The notes: a model not told the origin generated them from the letters alone. Positions 1-9,948 are shown, counted from the stretch's first letter. The stretch is DNA of 64,000 nucleotides from Paenibacillus amylolyticus (GCF_001570725.1 NZ_BCNV01000006.1:124001-188000), one strand, 5' to 3'. A program made the numbers and translations.

Positions 1-2
1 CG

Positions 3-242
3 GATTTTGTCAAAATAGATCGAAGTCTTATTGATCGTTGTGATCAGGATTCGACCAAACAAGAGAAGATTCTTGATATTGTTGAGATGTCGAGTCGATT
101 TGGGGGTCAAGTACTTGCCGAGGGGATCGAACGAATGGAGGAGTTTGAATTCTGTCGTTCCATCGGGATTGAGCTTGCCCAAGGTTACTTTTTTGGTAAA
201 CCCGCGGCACATCCTCTAGACGGTCCATGTTCCAACACTTGA
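3..242 (+). CDS. C-terminal end of an EAL-domain protein (partial)
   Basis: The window opens inside a gene; the frame from base 3 reads to a TGA at 240-242 and gives 79 residues. It begins DFVKIDRSLID, continues with VLAEGIE and ends QGYFFGKP, which are the last three conserved blocks of EAL domains (cyclic-di-GMP phosphodiesterases). The Glu of AEGIE is one of the metal and catalytic residues in active members. Whether the full protein also carries GGDEF, PAS or membrane parts cannot be seen. Only a short tail of about 12 residues follows the domain, so EAL is the last domain. Family assignment is confident; enzymatic activity is inferred. Confidence 0.85.
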   Translation, partial: DFVKIDRSLIDRCDQDSTKQEKILDIVEMSSRFGGQVLAEGIERMEEFEFCRSIGIELAQGYFFGKPAAHPLDGPCSNT

Positions 243-279
243 CCTAAATTCATGAAAAATTTAGTACCTCGTACTTTGT

Positions 280-309
280 ACAAGTCACTTCTGCTCAGAG
301 GTGGCTTGT
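280..309 (+). terminator. Possible terminator after the EAL gene
   Basis: ACAAGTCACTT and AGGTGGCTTGT form an 11-bp stem with two G-U pairs around an 8-nt loop, 38 bases past the EAL stop. The following run (TTGGCG) has few T residues, so it may be only a hairpin. Confidence 0.35.
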
Positions 310-437
310 TTGGCGTACCTACACATTTTTCTCTCAAATAAATACCCTCATTCAGCCGATATATAAGATAAGCCTTGTAGATTGATCCATACATACAAAG
401 AAAGAGGGCATTTTTAAATTAAGAGGGGGAGAAAGAA

Positions 438-2534
438 ATGAGTGGAGATCCGAATAATAAACCAATGAAAGCAACAAAACCCGCTAAGCCAAAACAAAAT
501 AAAAATAAAAAGAAGAATAAAAAGAAAGGTTTTGTCTGGAATATAAGGAACAAATTATTAGTCTCCTTCCTGGCAGTTCTGCTTCTGCCAAGTCTGGCGG
601 TCGGCTTGATCACACTTAACATGGCTGAAAACGGCGTACAAGGACAATTGGTGGATAGTGCCCTGCAAAGTGTGAGCACTGCCAATACCATTGTAGAAAG
701 CCAAGTGAATTACAAGATTCATGACATTAATTATTTCGCGGATTCTCTTGATCCGAACCTGATTAAAGGGGAGAACGATAGTACTGAGCTTCAGGTGAAG
801 CTGGAGCAATATCTGGGCTTGCATCCCGATGCCTTAAATATTTTTGTGGGAACGACAGAGGGGGTCATGGTTCGAGGTAAACCAACAGCGAGCAGCACGC
901 GGGGAGATGCTTATGATCCACGGGAGCGGGAGTGGTACAAGCTTGCGATAGAGAAGCCGGGTACGACTGTGGTGTCACCTGTATCCATCAATACGGATGG
1001 CGTTGCCGTTGTGTTTATTTCCAAAACATTAAAGGATCAATCCGGTGTAATCGGTTTGTCTCTGGACCTGACAGACCTGCAAGAACAGGCATCCATTAAG
1101 GTGGGCAAAGAGGGCTACGTCATCATTATGGATGCGAACAAAAATTATGTCGTTTCTCCAGTAGTTGATGCAGGTACACAGGAAACGAGCGGTTTGCTGG
1201 ATGAAATGTATGAGAGTCAAGAAGGTCAATTCGATTACGTATTCAACGATCAGCCGAAAATGATGATCTTTGCGACAAATGAAGCAACGGGCTGGAAAAT
1301 TGCCGGCACGATGTTCAAGAGTGAAATAACCAATGCGAGCAAGGACATTCGCATGATTACATTTATAGTGATTCTTGCGGCCACGTTCCTTACGCTCATC
1401 TTTATTATCTGGTTTACACGCTCCATGCTGCGTCCGATCAAACGACTGCAGGAATCTGCGAGAGCTGTAAGTAAAGGTGACCTGACTGTGAAAATGGAAA
1501 CAGGGCGTAAAGATGAAGTCGGTGATCTGGCGAAGTATTTCGAGCGTATGGTGGATAATCTGCGAATGATGATTCTGGGTGTACAGGAGACGACAGAGCA
1601 GGTATCCGCTTCTTCTCAAGAATTGTCTGCCAGTGCAGAACAAACCACCAAAGCAATTGAACATTCAACACTAGCCATTCAAGAACTGGCTGAAGGTGCA
1701 GAGCAACAAGTGAACAGTGTGAAAGACGGATCTGGACAGATGAGCCGAATGGCAGAAGATGTTCGAATGATGTCGGAGCGTGTGCAATCGATCACGGCAA
1801 ATATGCGGAATACATCTGGTGCGGCTTCTTCGGGTAATGAGGCAGCAGGACAAGCGGTAGAGCAGATGAACAGCATCCAGGAAACGGTGGAGCAGCTGGG
1901 AACGGTAGTTCAGTCACTGAATGCCCGTTCGGTAGAGATTGGCAGCATGGTTGATGTCATTGCTTCCATCTCCAAACAAACGAACTTGCTCGCATTGAAT
2001 GCTTCCATTGAAGCGGCAAGAGCGGGTGATGCGGGTCGTGGGTTTGCCGTCGTAGCGGGAGAAGTACGTAAACTGGCAGAGGAATCCGGTAGCTCGGCAG
2101 CGCAGATCGGTGAGGTGGTTCACAATATCCGTCAGGATATGGATGCCGCTCTAATCGCCATGAATGCCGCCCAGACTCGGGTGGGAGAAGGAATTCAGGC
2201 CGTGAATACGTCCGGACAATCGTTTGCCCAGATTCGGGAGGCGGTGGAAGATGCCGTTCATACATTGGATGACTTGTCCGAAACAACAAAGCAACTAGAG
2301 AATGGTGCATCCCACGTTGCCAAGGCGATGAGCGATATTTCGAATGTGACCCAGGAATCGGCTGCAAATACAGAATCCGTGTCTGCATCTTCGCAAGAGC
2401 AATTGGCGTCGGTAGAGGAGATTGCATCATCCTCGGCACATCTGAATAGCATGGCAGAACAATTACAAGGACTGCTCGGCATGTTCAAGATGGTGGAGGA
2501 TACACCGAAGGATAAGGGTAACGATAAATCCTAA
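438..2534 (+). CDS. Methyl-accepting chemotaxis protein with an extracellular Cache-type sensor
   Basis: A 698-residue transmembrane chemoreceptor that would signal through CheA/CheW to the flagellar motor. The first ~33 residues are a very Lys-rich cytoplasmic tail, followed by a membrane segment (about 40-60), an extracellular region of ~240 residues of the double-Cache type ([11 protein letters not shown] is a typical Cache motif), a second membrane segment (about 305-326) and a HAMP linker. The C-terminal half is the coiled-coil MCP signalling domain with the hairpin-tip block containing [16 protein letters not shown] and [32 protein letters not shown] precedes the ATG. It is monocistronic as far as seen, with no che genes nearby. 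The ligand is unknown; Cache receptors often bind amino or organic acids. Confidence 0.93.
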   Translation: MSGDPNNKPMKATKPAKPKQNKNKKKNKKKGFVWNIRNKLLVSFLAVLLLPSLAVGLITLNMAENGVQGQLVDSALQSVSTANTIVESQVNYKIHDINYFADSLDPNLIKGENDSTELQVKLEQYLGLHPDALNIFVGTTEGVMVRGKPTASSTRGDAYDPREREWYKLAIEKPGTTVVSPVSINTDGVAVVFISKTLKDQSGVIGLSLDLTDLQEQASIKVGKEGYVIIMDANKNYVVSPVVDAGTQETSGLLDEMYESQEGQFDYVFNDQPKMMIFATNEATGWKIAGTMFKSEITNASKDIRMITFIVILAATFLTLIFIIWFTRSMLRPIKRLQESARAVSKGDLTVKMETGRKDEVGDLAKYFERMVDNLRMMILGVQETTEQVSASSQELSASAEQTTKAIEHSTLAIQELAEGAEQQVNSVKDGSGQMSRMAEDVRMMSERVQSITANMRNTSGAASSGNEAAGQAVEQMNSIQETVEQLGTVVQSLNARSVEIGSMVDVIASISKQTNLLALNASIEAARAGDAGRGFAVVAGEVRKLAEESGSSAAQIGEVVHNIRQDMDAALIAMNAAQTRVGEGIQAVNTSGQSFAQIREAVEDAVHTLDDLSETTKQLENGASHVAKAMSDISNVTQESAANTESVSASSQEQLASVEEIASSSAHLNSMAEQLQGLLGMFKMVEDTPKDKGNDKS

Positions 2535-2711
2535 CGTTGGGACAGCGAAACCTACTATATAGATATATAAGAAAATAAAGATAGACATTGCTCCTGCGGC
2601 CCTGTATAAATATATCGTCTGGTTCTTCCGTGCATCGTGCGGTGTAATCTTACAATATAATGATGGAATGAACGATAGAATATATCGAGACAGGGTACAG
2701 CAGGAGGCTCT

Positions 2712-4004
2712 ATGGTATACGTAGCAATATTGATTTTTGCAGTAACAATCACCTTGGTGATTTGGCAACCTCGTGGATTGGGTATCGGCTGGACTGCCTC
2801 GGGTGGGGCATTGCTTGCCCTGCTGTGTGGAGTCGTCAGCTTGAACGACGCATCGGATGTGGCATCCATTGTGTGGAATGCAACGCTGGCTTTTGTCGGT
2901 ATTATTATGATTTCTCTCATTCTCGACGAGACGGGTTTCTTCGAATGGGCTGCCCTTCACATGGCAAGGCTTGCTGGAGGAGATGGTCGCAGACTGTTCT
3001 TCTACTCCATTTTGCTGGGTGCCGCAGTATCTGCCCTCTTCGCGAATGACGGTGCGGCACTCATTCTGACGCCAATTGTACTGGCAATGGTACGTGCATT
3101 GAGGTTCGATGAGCGGATGGTGCTGGCTTTTGTAATGGCGAGTGGATTTATCGCGGATACCACATCGTTGCCGCTCGTCGTCAGCAATCTGGTTAACATT
3201 GTGTCTGCCGATTTCTTTGGTATTACATTTGTGGAATATGCGGTGCGCATGGTTGTACCGAATCTGTTCTCGATCGTAGCGAGTACGGGCATGCTGTTCT
3301 TGTTCTATCGCAAAAGCATACCCCGTCGCTACGACATCTCCGCGGCACGCGACCCGAAGGAAGCGATACGTGATCCCCGGATGTTTCGAATCGCCTGGTT
3401 CATGCTTGGGCTGTTATTGGTGGCCTACGCATCGAGTGAGTTTCTGCCGATTCCCGTGTCGGTTATCGTTGGCTCCGTTGCATTGCTGTTCGCTTTACTG
3501 GCACGTAAGAGCGAGGCTGTTGATCTGAAACGGGTAATTAAGGAAGCACCATGGTCGATTGTGGTATTCTCGGTGGGCATGTACATCGTTGTATATGGAC
3601 TGCGTAATGCAGGGTTAACTGATCATCTGAGCCGCTGGCTGGATGCCATAGCAGAGCATGGTCTGCTGGCTGCTTCGCTCGGGATGGGCATCATAGCGGC
3701 CGTATTATCATCCGTCATGAATAACCTGCCAACCGTGTTGATTAACCTGCTAGCCATCCAGGGTGCACACACTGAAGGAATCATTCAAGAGGCATTGATC
3801 TATGCCAATGTCATCGGTTCTGATCTGGGTCCCAAAATGACCCCGATTGGATCACTTGCCACATTGCTGTGGCTGCACGTGTTGTCCCGCAAAGGTGTGA
3901 AGATTACATGGGGGTACTATTTCAAAGCAGGCATCATCCTGACGGTCCCTACATTGTTAATTACCCTAGCCGGATTGGCATTGTGGTTATGGATTCTGGG
4001 GTAG
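2712..4004 (+). CDS. arsB: ArsB/NhaD-family arsenite or anion efflux permease
   Basis: A 430-residue polytopic membrane protein, the usual length of ArsB (about 429), with roughly 11-12 hydrophobic segments. It carries the ArsB-type blocks [16 protein letters not shown] and [14 protein letters not shown] and a [20 protein letters not shown] segment near the end. ArsB extrudes arsenite, alone or with ArsA. RBS CAGGAGG lies 6 bases before the ATG. No arsR, arsC or ars operator-like gene adjoins it, so arsenite as substrate is inferred from family alone; the wider ion-transporter superfamily includes other anion carriers. A hairpin terminator at 4058-4105 ends the unit. Confidence 0.82.
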   Translation: MVYVAILIFAVTITLVIWQPRGLGIGWTASGGALLALLCGVVSLNDASDVASIVWNATLAFVGIIMISLILDETGFFEWAALHMARLAGGDGRRLFFYSILLGAAVSALFANDGAALILTPIVLAMVRALRFDERMVLAFVMASGFIADTTSLPLVVSNLVNIVSADFFGITFVEYAVRMVVPNLFSIVASTGMLFLFYRKSIPRRYDISAARDPKEAIRDPRMFRIAWFMLGLLLVAYASSEFLPIPVSVIVGSVALLFALLARKSEAVDLKRVIKEAPWSIVVFSVGMYIVVYGLRNAGLTDHLSRWLDAIAEHGLLAASLGMGIIAAVLSSVMNNLPTVLINLLAIQGAHTEGIIQEALIYANVIGSDLGPKMTPIGSLATLLWLHVLSRKGVKITWGYYFKAGIILTVPTLLITLAGLALWLWILG

Positions 4005-4057
4005 TAAAATTAGATTTTACATTAGGTATTAATAAGATAATCTGTTTTCATGTAAAA

Positions 4058-4105
4058 GCTGCTCTCACAGCTGGTGCTATGCACTGGCAGTGAGGCAGTT
4101 TTTTT
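4058..4105 (+). terminator. Rho-independent terminator after arsB
   Basis: AGCTGCTCTCAC pairs with GTGAGGCAG (one bulge) around an inner helix, followed by TTTTTTT. It lies 53 bases after the arsB stop. Confidence 0.75.
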
Positions 4106-4168
4106 ATTTCCTGCTTTTGCATCTTCTATAGAAGAAATGAATTCTGTTTCTCTGTTAAGTACCTAAGC

Positions 4169-4498
4169 ATTTACACAAGGTCAGCCTACAATAGGACTGG
4201 CCTTCTTTGCCTGCACCCCAAGCAGAGATTGAAATGTCTGGGAGCAAGAAGCGCTGACACAGCGCAGGGAAACCGCGATCGTAGTGGAGTAGACGGAATC
4301 GATTCTGAAGAAGCGAAGCGTTCGCCTGAAAGCTTTCTGTAAGAAAGCTGCACCGGAAGCATAAGCTGTCTCCCAATTTCAACAATTTAAATTGTTGATA
4401 AGAGAAATTTGGAGACAACAGCGATCAGAAGAACGATCCGTAACCGGAACGGCCACTGTGAGTGTTTAATTTATATTTATTTTATTAATGTGTAAAAT
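4169..4498 (+). repeat. Intergenic repeat element, copy 1 (MITE-like, unnamed)
   Basis: The 726 bases between arsB and pstS hold no gene. From 4169 to 4498 lies a non-coding, hairpin-rich stretch bounded by ATTTACAC and GTGTAAAAT. It shares blocks with copies at 50725-50882 and 56333-56483: GAAGAAGCGAAGCGTTCGCCT, the self-complementary AAGCTTTCTGTAAGAAAGCT, and a GTCTCC/GGAGAC long inverted repeat followed by AACAGCGATCAGAAG. Copy 1 is the longest; its left third does not match the other copies, so its left boundary is uncertain. No transposase is encoded. Confidence 0.6.
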
Positions 4499-4605
4499 CT
4501 TCACGGAAATCTGGACACAATACGGATTGAAGCAACGTCCGTTCCCGAAGCGACCTCTTCAGCGCTAGATTAAATCCCAGATATTTCAATATACAGCCGA
4601 TATTT

Positions 4606-4622
4606 TTAACATTGCGTTTACA
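4606..4622 (+). promoter_or_regulatory. PhoP-like box upstream of pstS
   Basis: TTAACA and TTTACA are direct repeats separated by 5 bases, matching the TT(A/C/T)A(C/T)A pattern bound by PhoP in Bacillus, 109 bases before the pstS ATG. It implies induction by phosphate starvation. phoPR is not in the window. Confidence 0.6.
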
Positions 4623-4730
4623 AAACACTGATTTTAAGATGACATACCGAAACTACAATAAGTAAAGAGTTGATGGTGAACAAACAAATTCACAAAACGC
4701 CATCACTACATTGGGGGAGGAAAACAAAAC

Positions 4731-5657
4731 ATGTTTAAAAAGTTGCCGTTTATTTTGATGACCTTAACGTTCGTACTGGTGCTCGCTGCATGCGGATCGA
4801 AAAATGACGCTGGTACAGAGGGTGCTGCAAGCAATGGATCAGGAGAAGCTGCTACTGAGCTTAGCGGTAACATTCTGGCAGTCGGATCGACAGCATTGCT
4901 ACCTCTGGTAGAACAAGCTGGACAGAAATTTATGGCAGTTGATGAATATAAGAACGTAACGGTTCAAGTTCAAGGTGGCGGTAGTGGTACTGGTTTGACA
5001 CAAGTATCCGACGGACAAGCTACAATCGGTAACTCTGATGTATTTGCAGAAGAGAAGCTGGAGGACGAAGCCAAAGTAAAAGAATTGGTTGACCATCAGG
5101 TAGCAGTAGTAGCTATGGCGCCAGTTAGCAACAAAGATACAGGTGTAGAAGATTTGACGAAGCAACAACTGGTTGACATCTTTTCCGGTAAAGTAACGAA
5201 CTGGAAAGACGTTGGTGGTGCGGATCAAGCAATCGTTATTGTAAACCGTCCAAGTAGTTCCGGTACTCGTGCAACTTTCGAGAAGTATGCACTTGGTGCA
5301 AAAATGGATGATATCCAAGGTTCCATTCAAGAAGATTCTTCTGGTAACGTAAGAAAATTGGTAGCTGAAACGCCAGGTGCTATTGGTTACCTCGCCCTGT
5401 CTTACTTGGATGACAGCTTGCAAGTGTTGAAATACGAAGGTGTAGAAGCAACAGTTGAGAACGTAGAAGCAGGAACTTATCCAGTATGGGCTTACGAGCA
5501 CATGTACACGAAAGGTACGCCAGATGCAGCAACACAAGCATTCCTGGACTACATCTTGAGTGACGAAATTCAACAAAATGACGTGACAGAACTTGGATAC
5601 ATTCCAATGTCAGGTATGAAAGTAAAACGCGATGCAGCAGGTAACGTGGTTGAGTAA
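4731..5657 (+). CDS. pstS: Phosphate ABC transporter substrate-binding lipoprotein PstS
   Basis: Captures inorganic phosphate outside the membrane and delivers it to PstCA. The 308-residue product has a lipoprotein signal with lipobox LAAC (Cys21), then a low-complexity Gly/Ser linker. The phosphate-binding loops are recognisable: GSTALLPL near the start, GGGSGTGL, and RPSSSGTRATFEKY. RBS GGGGGAGG precedes the ATG. It is first in the pstS-pstC-pstA-pstB operon; an intercistronic hairpin at 5681-5710 could raise its share of the mRNA, as seen in other pst operons. A PhoP-like box lies upstream. Confidence 0.96.
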   Translation: MFKKLPFILMTLTFVLVLAACGSKNDAGTEGAASNGSGEAATELSGNILAVGSTALLPLVEQAGQKFMAVDEYKNVTVQVQGGGSGTGLTQVSDGQATIGNSDVFAEEKLEDEAKVKELVDHQVAVVAMAPVSNKDTGVEDLTKQQLVDIFSGKVTNWKDVGGADQAIVIVNRPSSSGTRATFEKYALGAKMDDIQGSIQEDSSGNVRKLVAETPGAIGYLALSYLDDSLQVLKYEGVEATVENVEAGTYPVWAYEHMYTKGTPDAATQAFLDYILSDEIQQNDVTELGYIPMSGMKVKRDAAGNVVE

Positions 5658-5680
5658 TCTTTGAACTTGCGCATACAGCG

Positions 5681-5710
5681 AAAGAGGCGGACTTAGGTCC
5701 CGCCTCTTTA
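5681..5710 (+). terminator. Intercistronic hairpin between pstS and pstC
   Basis: AAAGAGGCGG and CCGCCTCTTT form a 10-bp perfect stem 24 bases after the pstS stop. No T-tract follows, so it is more likely an attenuating or 3'-stabilising hairpin than a full terminator. Confidence 0.6.
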
Positions 5711-5799
5711 CGCGGTTTGCTCTAAAATAATCCCATATTTTGCATTAATTCTACTATAGAAGGATGGTTGTTATGGAACAGACCGAAGGGGGAACGGTA

Positions 5800-6708
5800 A
5801 TGAATAACAAGTTGAAACCGCGCCGGCCCTTAAAAGAGAAACATTATTGGGAAGAGTGGACGGGACGGATCTATACGTCGATTTGTGTCGTTTTCCTGAT
5901 CGTTGTCATGTTTTCCATTGTTTATTTTGTAGCGTCCAAGGGACTATCAACATTTTTCCAAAATGGAGTAAGCATAAGTGAATTCCTTGGTGGAAAAACG
6001 TGGAATCCAACGGGAGAACCTGCTTTCTATGGGGCATTGCCGTTCATTACAGGTTCCTTCATTACAACCTTGCTTGCAGCGCTTATTGCAAGTCCGCTTG
6101 GTCTGTGTGCAGCACTCTTCATGACAGAGATTGTACCGGGTAAGGGGAAAAAGATCTTGCAGCCTGCCATTGAGCTCTTGTCCGGTATTCCGTCTGTTGT
6201 GTACGGATTTATCGGTCTGAGTGTCATCGTACCTTTGTTACGCAGTATCTTTGGTGGAACAGGCGTCGGGATTGCAGCCGGATGTCTCGTTCTCGCTGTA
6301 ATGATTCTTCCTACGGTGACAAGTATTATGGCAGATGCATTGTCCGCATTGCCCAAAGGATTGCGTGAATCCTCCTACGCACTCGGTGCCACTCGCTGGC
6401 AAACCATCTACCGTGTCATTATTCCAACGACTTTGCCAGCCTTGTTGACTGGTGTCGTATTGGGTATGGCCCGTGCTTTTGGTGAGGCACTTGCTGTGCA
6501 GATGGTTATCGGTAATGCACCGCATGTTCCAACATCCTTGCTTGAATCAGCTTCAACATTAACAAGTGTAATTACACTCAGCATGGGTAACACCACGATG
6601 GGTTCTGTTCATAACAATGCACTGTGGAGTATGGCGCTTGTCCTGTTGGTGATGACCTTTGTCTTCGTCATTCTGGTTCGCCTGCTTGAAAGGAGAAACC
6701 GGGTATGA
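5800..6708 (+). CDS. pstC: Phosphate ABC transporter permease PstC
   Basis: One of two membrane subunits forming the phosphate channel. About six membrane segments and the binding-protein-dependent transport signature (EAA loop) near ALPKGLRESSYALGATRWQT are seen. The start at 5800 is chosen because GAAGGGGGAACGGTA precedes it with good spacing; the frame stays open to earlier ATGs at 5773 (also preceded by AAGGATGG) and 5764. The last bases overlap pstA by an ATGA, indicating translational coupling. Confidence 0.94.
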   Translation: MNNKLKPRRPLKEKHYWEEWTGRIYTSICVVFLIVVMFSIVYFVASKGLSTFFQNGVSISEFLGGKTWNPTGEPAFYGALPFITGSFITTLLAALIASPLGLCAALFMTEIVPGKGKKILQPAIELLSGIPSVVYGFIGLSVIVPLLRSIFGGTGVGIAAGCLVLAVMILPTVTSIMADALSALPKGLRESSYALGATRWQTIYRVIIPTTLPALLTGVVLGMARAFGEALAVQMVIGNAPHVPTSLLESASTLTSVITLSMGNTTMGSVHNNALWSMALVLLVMTFVFVILVRLLERRNRV

Positions 6709-7598
6709 AAATGAAGGCAAAGACGGTAGATAAAATTGCAACATCCGTTATCGTTGTATTGGCCCTGTTCATTGTTATTCTATTGCTCGGCCTGCTTGGC
6801 TTCATTATGTTTAGAGGTATTGGGCATATTAACTGGCACTTCCTGACGAGCGCTCCACAGTTACTCAAAGGTGGCGGCGGGATTGGTCCACAGCTCTTCA
6901 ACTCCGTATTCTTGCTGGTCCTGACTTTAATTGTTACCATTCCACTGGGATGGGGCGGCGGAATTTACATGGCGGAATACGCCAAGCCAGGTAAGATTAC
7001 CAGCTTCATTCGTCTGGTCGTTGAAGTATTGTCATCATTCCCATCCATCGTTATCGGTTTGTTTGGTCTCTTGCTACTAGTAAATCAATTTGGTCTTGGT
7101 TTCTCCCTGATCTCGGGTGCCTTGGCTCTGGCGATCTTTAACTTGCCACTGATGGTACGGACAACGGAGCAGGCCTTCCGCGCCGTTCCGAAGGAACAGA
7201 AGGAAGCAGGTCTGGCGCTTGGACTGTCCAAGTGGAAGATTATCACTTCCATTCTACTGCCTGTGGCATTGCCGAGTTTGATTACGGGTACGATCCTGGC
7301 ATCGGGCCGGATCTTCGGTGAAGCAGCCGCGCTGATGTTCACCGCAGGTATGAGTAGTCCACCATTGGACTTCACAGATTGGAATCCGACGAGTCCAAGA
7401 TCACCGCTTAATCCTTTCCGTCCGGCAGAGACACTTGCTGTCCATATCTGGAAAGTAAATAGTGAAGGCATTGGGCCAGATTCCAAAGAAGTGGCAGCAG
7501 GGGCATCCGCCGTGCTTGTCATTCTCGTGCTGGCGTTCAATCTAAGTGCACGCTGGATCGGTCGGGTTGTATTCCGCCGCATGACAGCTTCGAAATAA
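6705..7598 (+). CDS. pstA: Phosphate ABC transporter permease PstA
   Basis: Second channel subunit, 297 residues with about six membrane segments. The EAA loop is VPKEQKEAGLALGLSKWKI, and the PstA-type stretch FGEAAALMFTAG follows. The gene starts within the pstC stop (ATGA overlap) and ends 12 bases before pstB. Confidence 0.95.
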   Translation: MKMKAKTVDKIATSVIVVLALFIVILLLGLLGFIMFRGIGHINWHFLTSAPQLLKGGGGIGPQLFNSVFLLVLTLIVTIPLGWGGGIYMAEYAKPGKITSFIRLVVEVLSSFPSIVIGLFGLLLLVNQFGLGFSLISGALALAIFNLPLMVRTTEQAFRAVPKEQKEAGLALGLSKWKIITSILLPVALPSLITGTILASGRIFGEAAALMFTAGMSSPPLDFTDWNPTSPRSPLNPFRPAETLAVHIWKVNSEGIGPDSKEVAAGASAVLVILVLAFNLSARWIGRVVFRRMTASK

Positions 7599-7610
7599 GG
7601 AGGAACCAAC

Positions 7611-8366
7611 ATGGCCATACCTTTTGGTACGGAACAGTTAAGCATATATTATGGACATTTTCAGGCGGTAAAGCAGATCAGCCTGACGTTTCCCGAAGCA
7701 AGCGTAACGGCGCTTATTGGGCCGTCTGGTTGTGGTAAATCCACGTTCCTCCGGTCGCTGAACCGGATGAACGACGAGATTGCCGGTTCCCGCACAGAGG
7801 GACATATCTGGATGGACGGTAACGATCTGAATGAGCCAGGAACCGATGTAATCAAGCTTCGTCAGAAGATTGGCATGGTATGGCAGAAGCCGAACCCTTT
7901 TCATAAGTCTATCTACAACAATATCGCGTTTGGCCCCCGCTACCGTGGTACGAAGAGTAAGAAGGCACTGGATGAAATTGTGGAAAAAAGCTTGCGCCGT
8001 GCTGCGCTCTGGGACGAAGTGAAAGACAGGCTGAACGAGTCAGCCTTGTCTCTCTCAGGTGGACAACAGCAGCGTCTATGTATCGCACGCGCCTTGTCTG
8101 TTGACCCGCAGATTCTGCTACTCGACGAGCCAGCATCTGCACTTGACCCGGTATCTACGGGTAAGGTTGAGGAATTGATTACCGAGCTTAAGAAAGATCT
8201 GCGGATCGTCATTGTTACCCATAACATGCAGCAGGCGGCACGCATCTCGGATTATACGGCTTATTTTTATCTGGGTAGCATGGTTGAGCACGGGGATACG
8301 GAGCATATTTTCACTAACCCCGACAATCGTCTGACGCAAGAATACATTATGGGTCGTTTCGGTTAA
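7611..8366 (+). CDS. pstB: Phosphate ABC transporter ATP-binding protein PstB
   Basis: Cytoplasmic ATPase of the Pst importer, 251 residues as usual for PstB. Walker [10 protein letters not shown], signature [17 protein letters not shown], Walker [14 protein letters not shown] and the H-loop [18 protein letters not shown] are intact. The PstB-typical [17 protein letters not shown] (Q-loop region) is present. RBS AAGGAGG precedes the ATG. A strong terminator follows at 8429-8472, so phoU, often the last gene of pst operons, is absent here. Confidence 0.96.
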   Translation: MAIPFGTEQLSIYYGHFQAVKQISLTFPEASVTALIGPSGCGKSTFLRSLNRMNDEIAGSRTEGHIWMDGNDLNEPGTDVIKLRQKIGMVWQKPNPFHKSIYNNIAFGPRYRGTKSKKALDEIVEKSLRRAALWDEVKDRLNESALSLSGGQQQRLCIARALSVDPQILLLDEPASALDPVSTGKVEELITELKKDLRIVIVTHNMQQAARISDYTAYFYLGSMVEHGDTEHIFTNPDNRLTQEYIMGRFG

Positions 8367-8428
8367 TTGGATCATGGAGTGTCACATAGAGTAACATAAG
8401 AGAGATAGAGAAATAATAGAGACAAAAG

Positions 8429-8472
8429 AAAGCACAATGCCTGAACGTTTGTTCGGGGATTGTGCTTTTTTT
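8429..8472 (+). terminator. Rho-independent terminator of the pst operon
   Basis: AGCACAAT and ATTGTGCT close a hairpin with an inner TGAAC/GTTCG stem, followed by TTTTTTT. Sits 65 bases past the pstB stop. Confidence 0.85.
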
Positions 8473-8532
8473 AATTTCTTTTTGGAAGAATTTGCTGTAT
8501 ATCAAACAATCATGCTACGATAATCAGTATTG

Positions 8533-8547
8533 AGAGAGCGTTTACAT
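8533..8547 (-). promoter_or_regulatory. cre-like site before the APH-fold kinase gene
   Basis: The complement reads ATGTAAACGCTCTCT, matching all 15 positions of the CcpA consensus WTGNAANCGNWNNCW. It lies 15 bases before the start codon of the next gene, where bound CcpA could block transcription. CcpA control is inferred. Confidence 0.5.
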
Positions 8548-8561
8548 ATCTTCGAAGGGGG

Positions 8562-9662
8562 ATGTTGATAATCACTACGGATCAGTTGTCTTACGACTAC
8601 ATGGCAGCCCAGATCATACAGAACTATAGCATGGAGAAACCTGTCGTTTCCTATATTCGTCACAATGAAAATCTGACGTATCATGTTGTGGATGAAGCCA
8701 GCGGGCAGAAGTATCTGCTACGGATACACAAAGCTGCCTATGCAAGTATGACAGGTATTCAGCATACGCTTCCTGCATTGGAGGCGGAGATGAACCTGCT
8801 TCATGAGTTAAATGCAACGACAACATTGCGCGTGCAGCATCCTGTACGGAATGTATTGGGAGACTGGGTCACGGTATGGACATGTGAAGCGGGTAAAGAA
8901 ATCTGTTGTACAGTACTGGAGTGGATTGAGGGCAGGGACATCCAGCAGGGAGAACGCCTGACAACAGAGCAGATCTATGATCTGGGTGTCCAACTGCAGA
9001 CGCTTCATCAATATGGACGTGTGCAAGATACGGCCGAAGCCACTGAGGGAACGGTTGATGGTAAAGGAGTAGTGGACGGCAACGATCATCAGCGGACAGG
9101 GAGAGAGATGAGCCAGCTAGATCGAACGAAGGTGCGCCCGGCATATGGCAACATCCATGAGAACCTAGTCATGCTAGGACAACTGGAGGAAGGCGTCCGA
9201 CTTGGGATTTTTACAACGGAAGACTTCGATCTGCTTCGTGAGACGTTCGAGAACATTAATGAGCAGCTGGAAACGTACCCGCAGCATACGGAGACATGGG
9301 GCGTCATTCATGGAGATATTACGCGTAACAATCTGCTGATAACAGATCAGGGGATTTCCATGATTGATTTTTGTCTACATGGCTATGGTTACTATCTTTT
9401 CGATGCGGGAGGGGCTGCGCTGATGTTCAATCGGGAAGAACGTGACATATTCTTATCCGGTTATACGAAACAGACCGCACCACTGACGGATCGTGATATC
9501 CGATTAATGGAAGGGTTCATGTTGATCTTTACACTAGGTTATTATGCTTTTCAGATGGCAAACGTGTCGAGGCACGAATGGATGAAAGACCGCATGCCGA
9601 AGCTATGTAGCAAGTATTGCAGACCTTATGTACAGAACGAGAGTATCTTCTACGAACTGTGA
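8562..9662 (+). CDS. APH/choline-kinase-fold phosphotransferase
   Basis: A 366-residue kinase-like protein. Near residue 30 it has SYIRHNENLTYHV, typical of the phosphotransferase-enzyme family (aminoglycoside phosphotransferases, homoserine and choline kinases). The catalytic loop is WGVIHGDITRNNLL (Asp and Asn in place), and the metal-binding Asp is in ISMIDFCLHGYGYYLFD. The substrate cannot be told from sequence. The GGGGG ribosome site abuts the ATG at 8562 with almost no spacing, so a TTG at 8565 or a start slightly further downstream is possible. Monocistronic, behind a cre-like box. The acidic insertion around residues 155-190 is variable in this family. Confidence 0.78.
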   Translation: MLIITTDQLSYDYMAAQIIQNYSMEKPVVSYIRHNENLTYHVVDEASGQKYLLRIHKAAYASMTGIQHTLPALEAEMNLLHELNATTTLRVQHPVRNVLGDWVTVWTCEAGKEICCTVLEWIEGRDIQQGERLTTEQIYDLGVQLQTLHQYGRVQDTAEATEGTVDGKGVVDGNDHQRTGREMSQLDRTKVRPAYGNIHENLVMLGQLEEGVRLGIFTTEDFDLLRETFENINEQLETYPQHTETWGVIHGDITRNNLLITDQGISMIDFCLHGYGYYLFDAGGAALMFNREERDIFLSGYTKQTAPLTDRDIRLMEGFMLIFTLGYYAFQMANVSRHEWMKDRMPKLCSKYCRPYVQNESIFYEL

Positions 9663-9768
9663 ATGATAATCCAGATGTGCAGACCCAGATGAGCTACTGA
9701 GCAGTGTGGTTCAAAGATGATGTTTGCCTGAGCACCCGAACGTTTTCATGGACAACATCATAAATAGT

Positions 9769-9948
9769 AGTAAGCACATCATTGTATGGATTACAGGAAA
9801 ACGAAATGAGCTGTTGAAAGATCTTTTATCGTATTAATGTGATGAAAGCTGACAAAATATTCTGCTTTTCGTTGGCTCAATAGGAAATGAAGGAAATATA
9901 CCCAAAGAAATCGTTAAGTTTGTTGACACTGATCTTCCGGTCGATTAA
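9769..9948 (+). pseudogene. Possible decayed coding remnant
   Basis: Between the kinase gene and the glycine riboswitch (9663-10028) there is no intact gene. One frame from 9769 gives two protein-like stretches, HIIVWITGKRNELLKDLLSY and FVGSIGNEGNIPKEIVKF, in the same frame but separated by two stop codons. This could be a degraded gene, but no family was recognised and chance is not excluded. Confidence 0.2.

Noticed and set aside
4155-4418. Minus-strand frame of 87 codons
   Set aside because: Falls inside repeat copy 1, has no ribosome site and no recognisable protein features.
4899-5576. 225-codon minus-strand frame opposite pstS
   Set aside because: Shadow of pstS; Cys/Tyr/Phe-rich translation typical of antisense frames.
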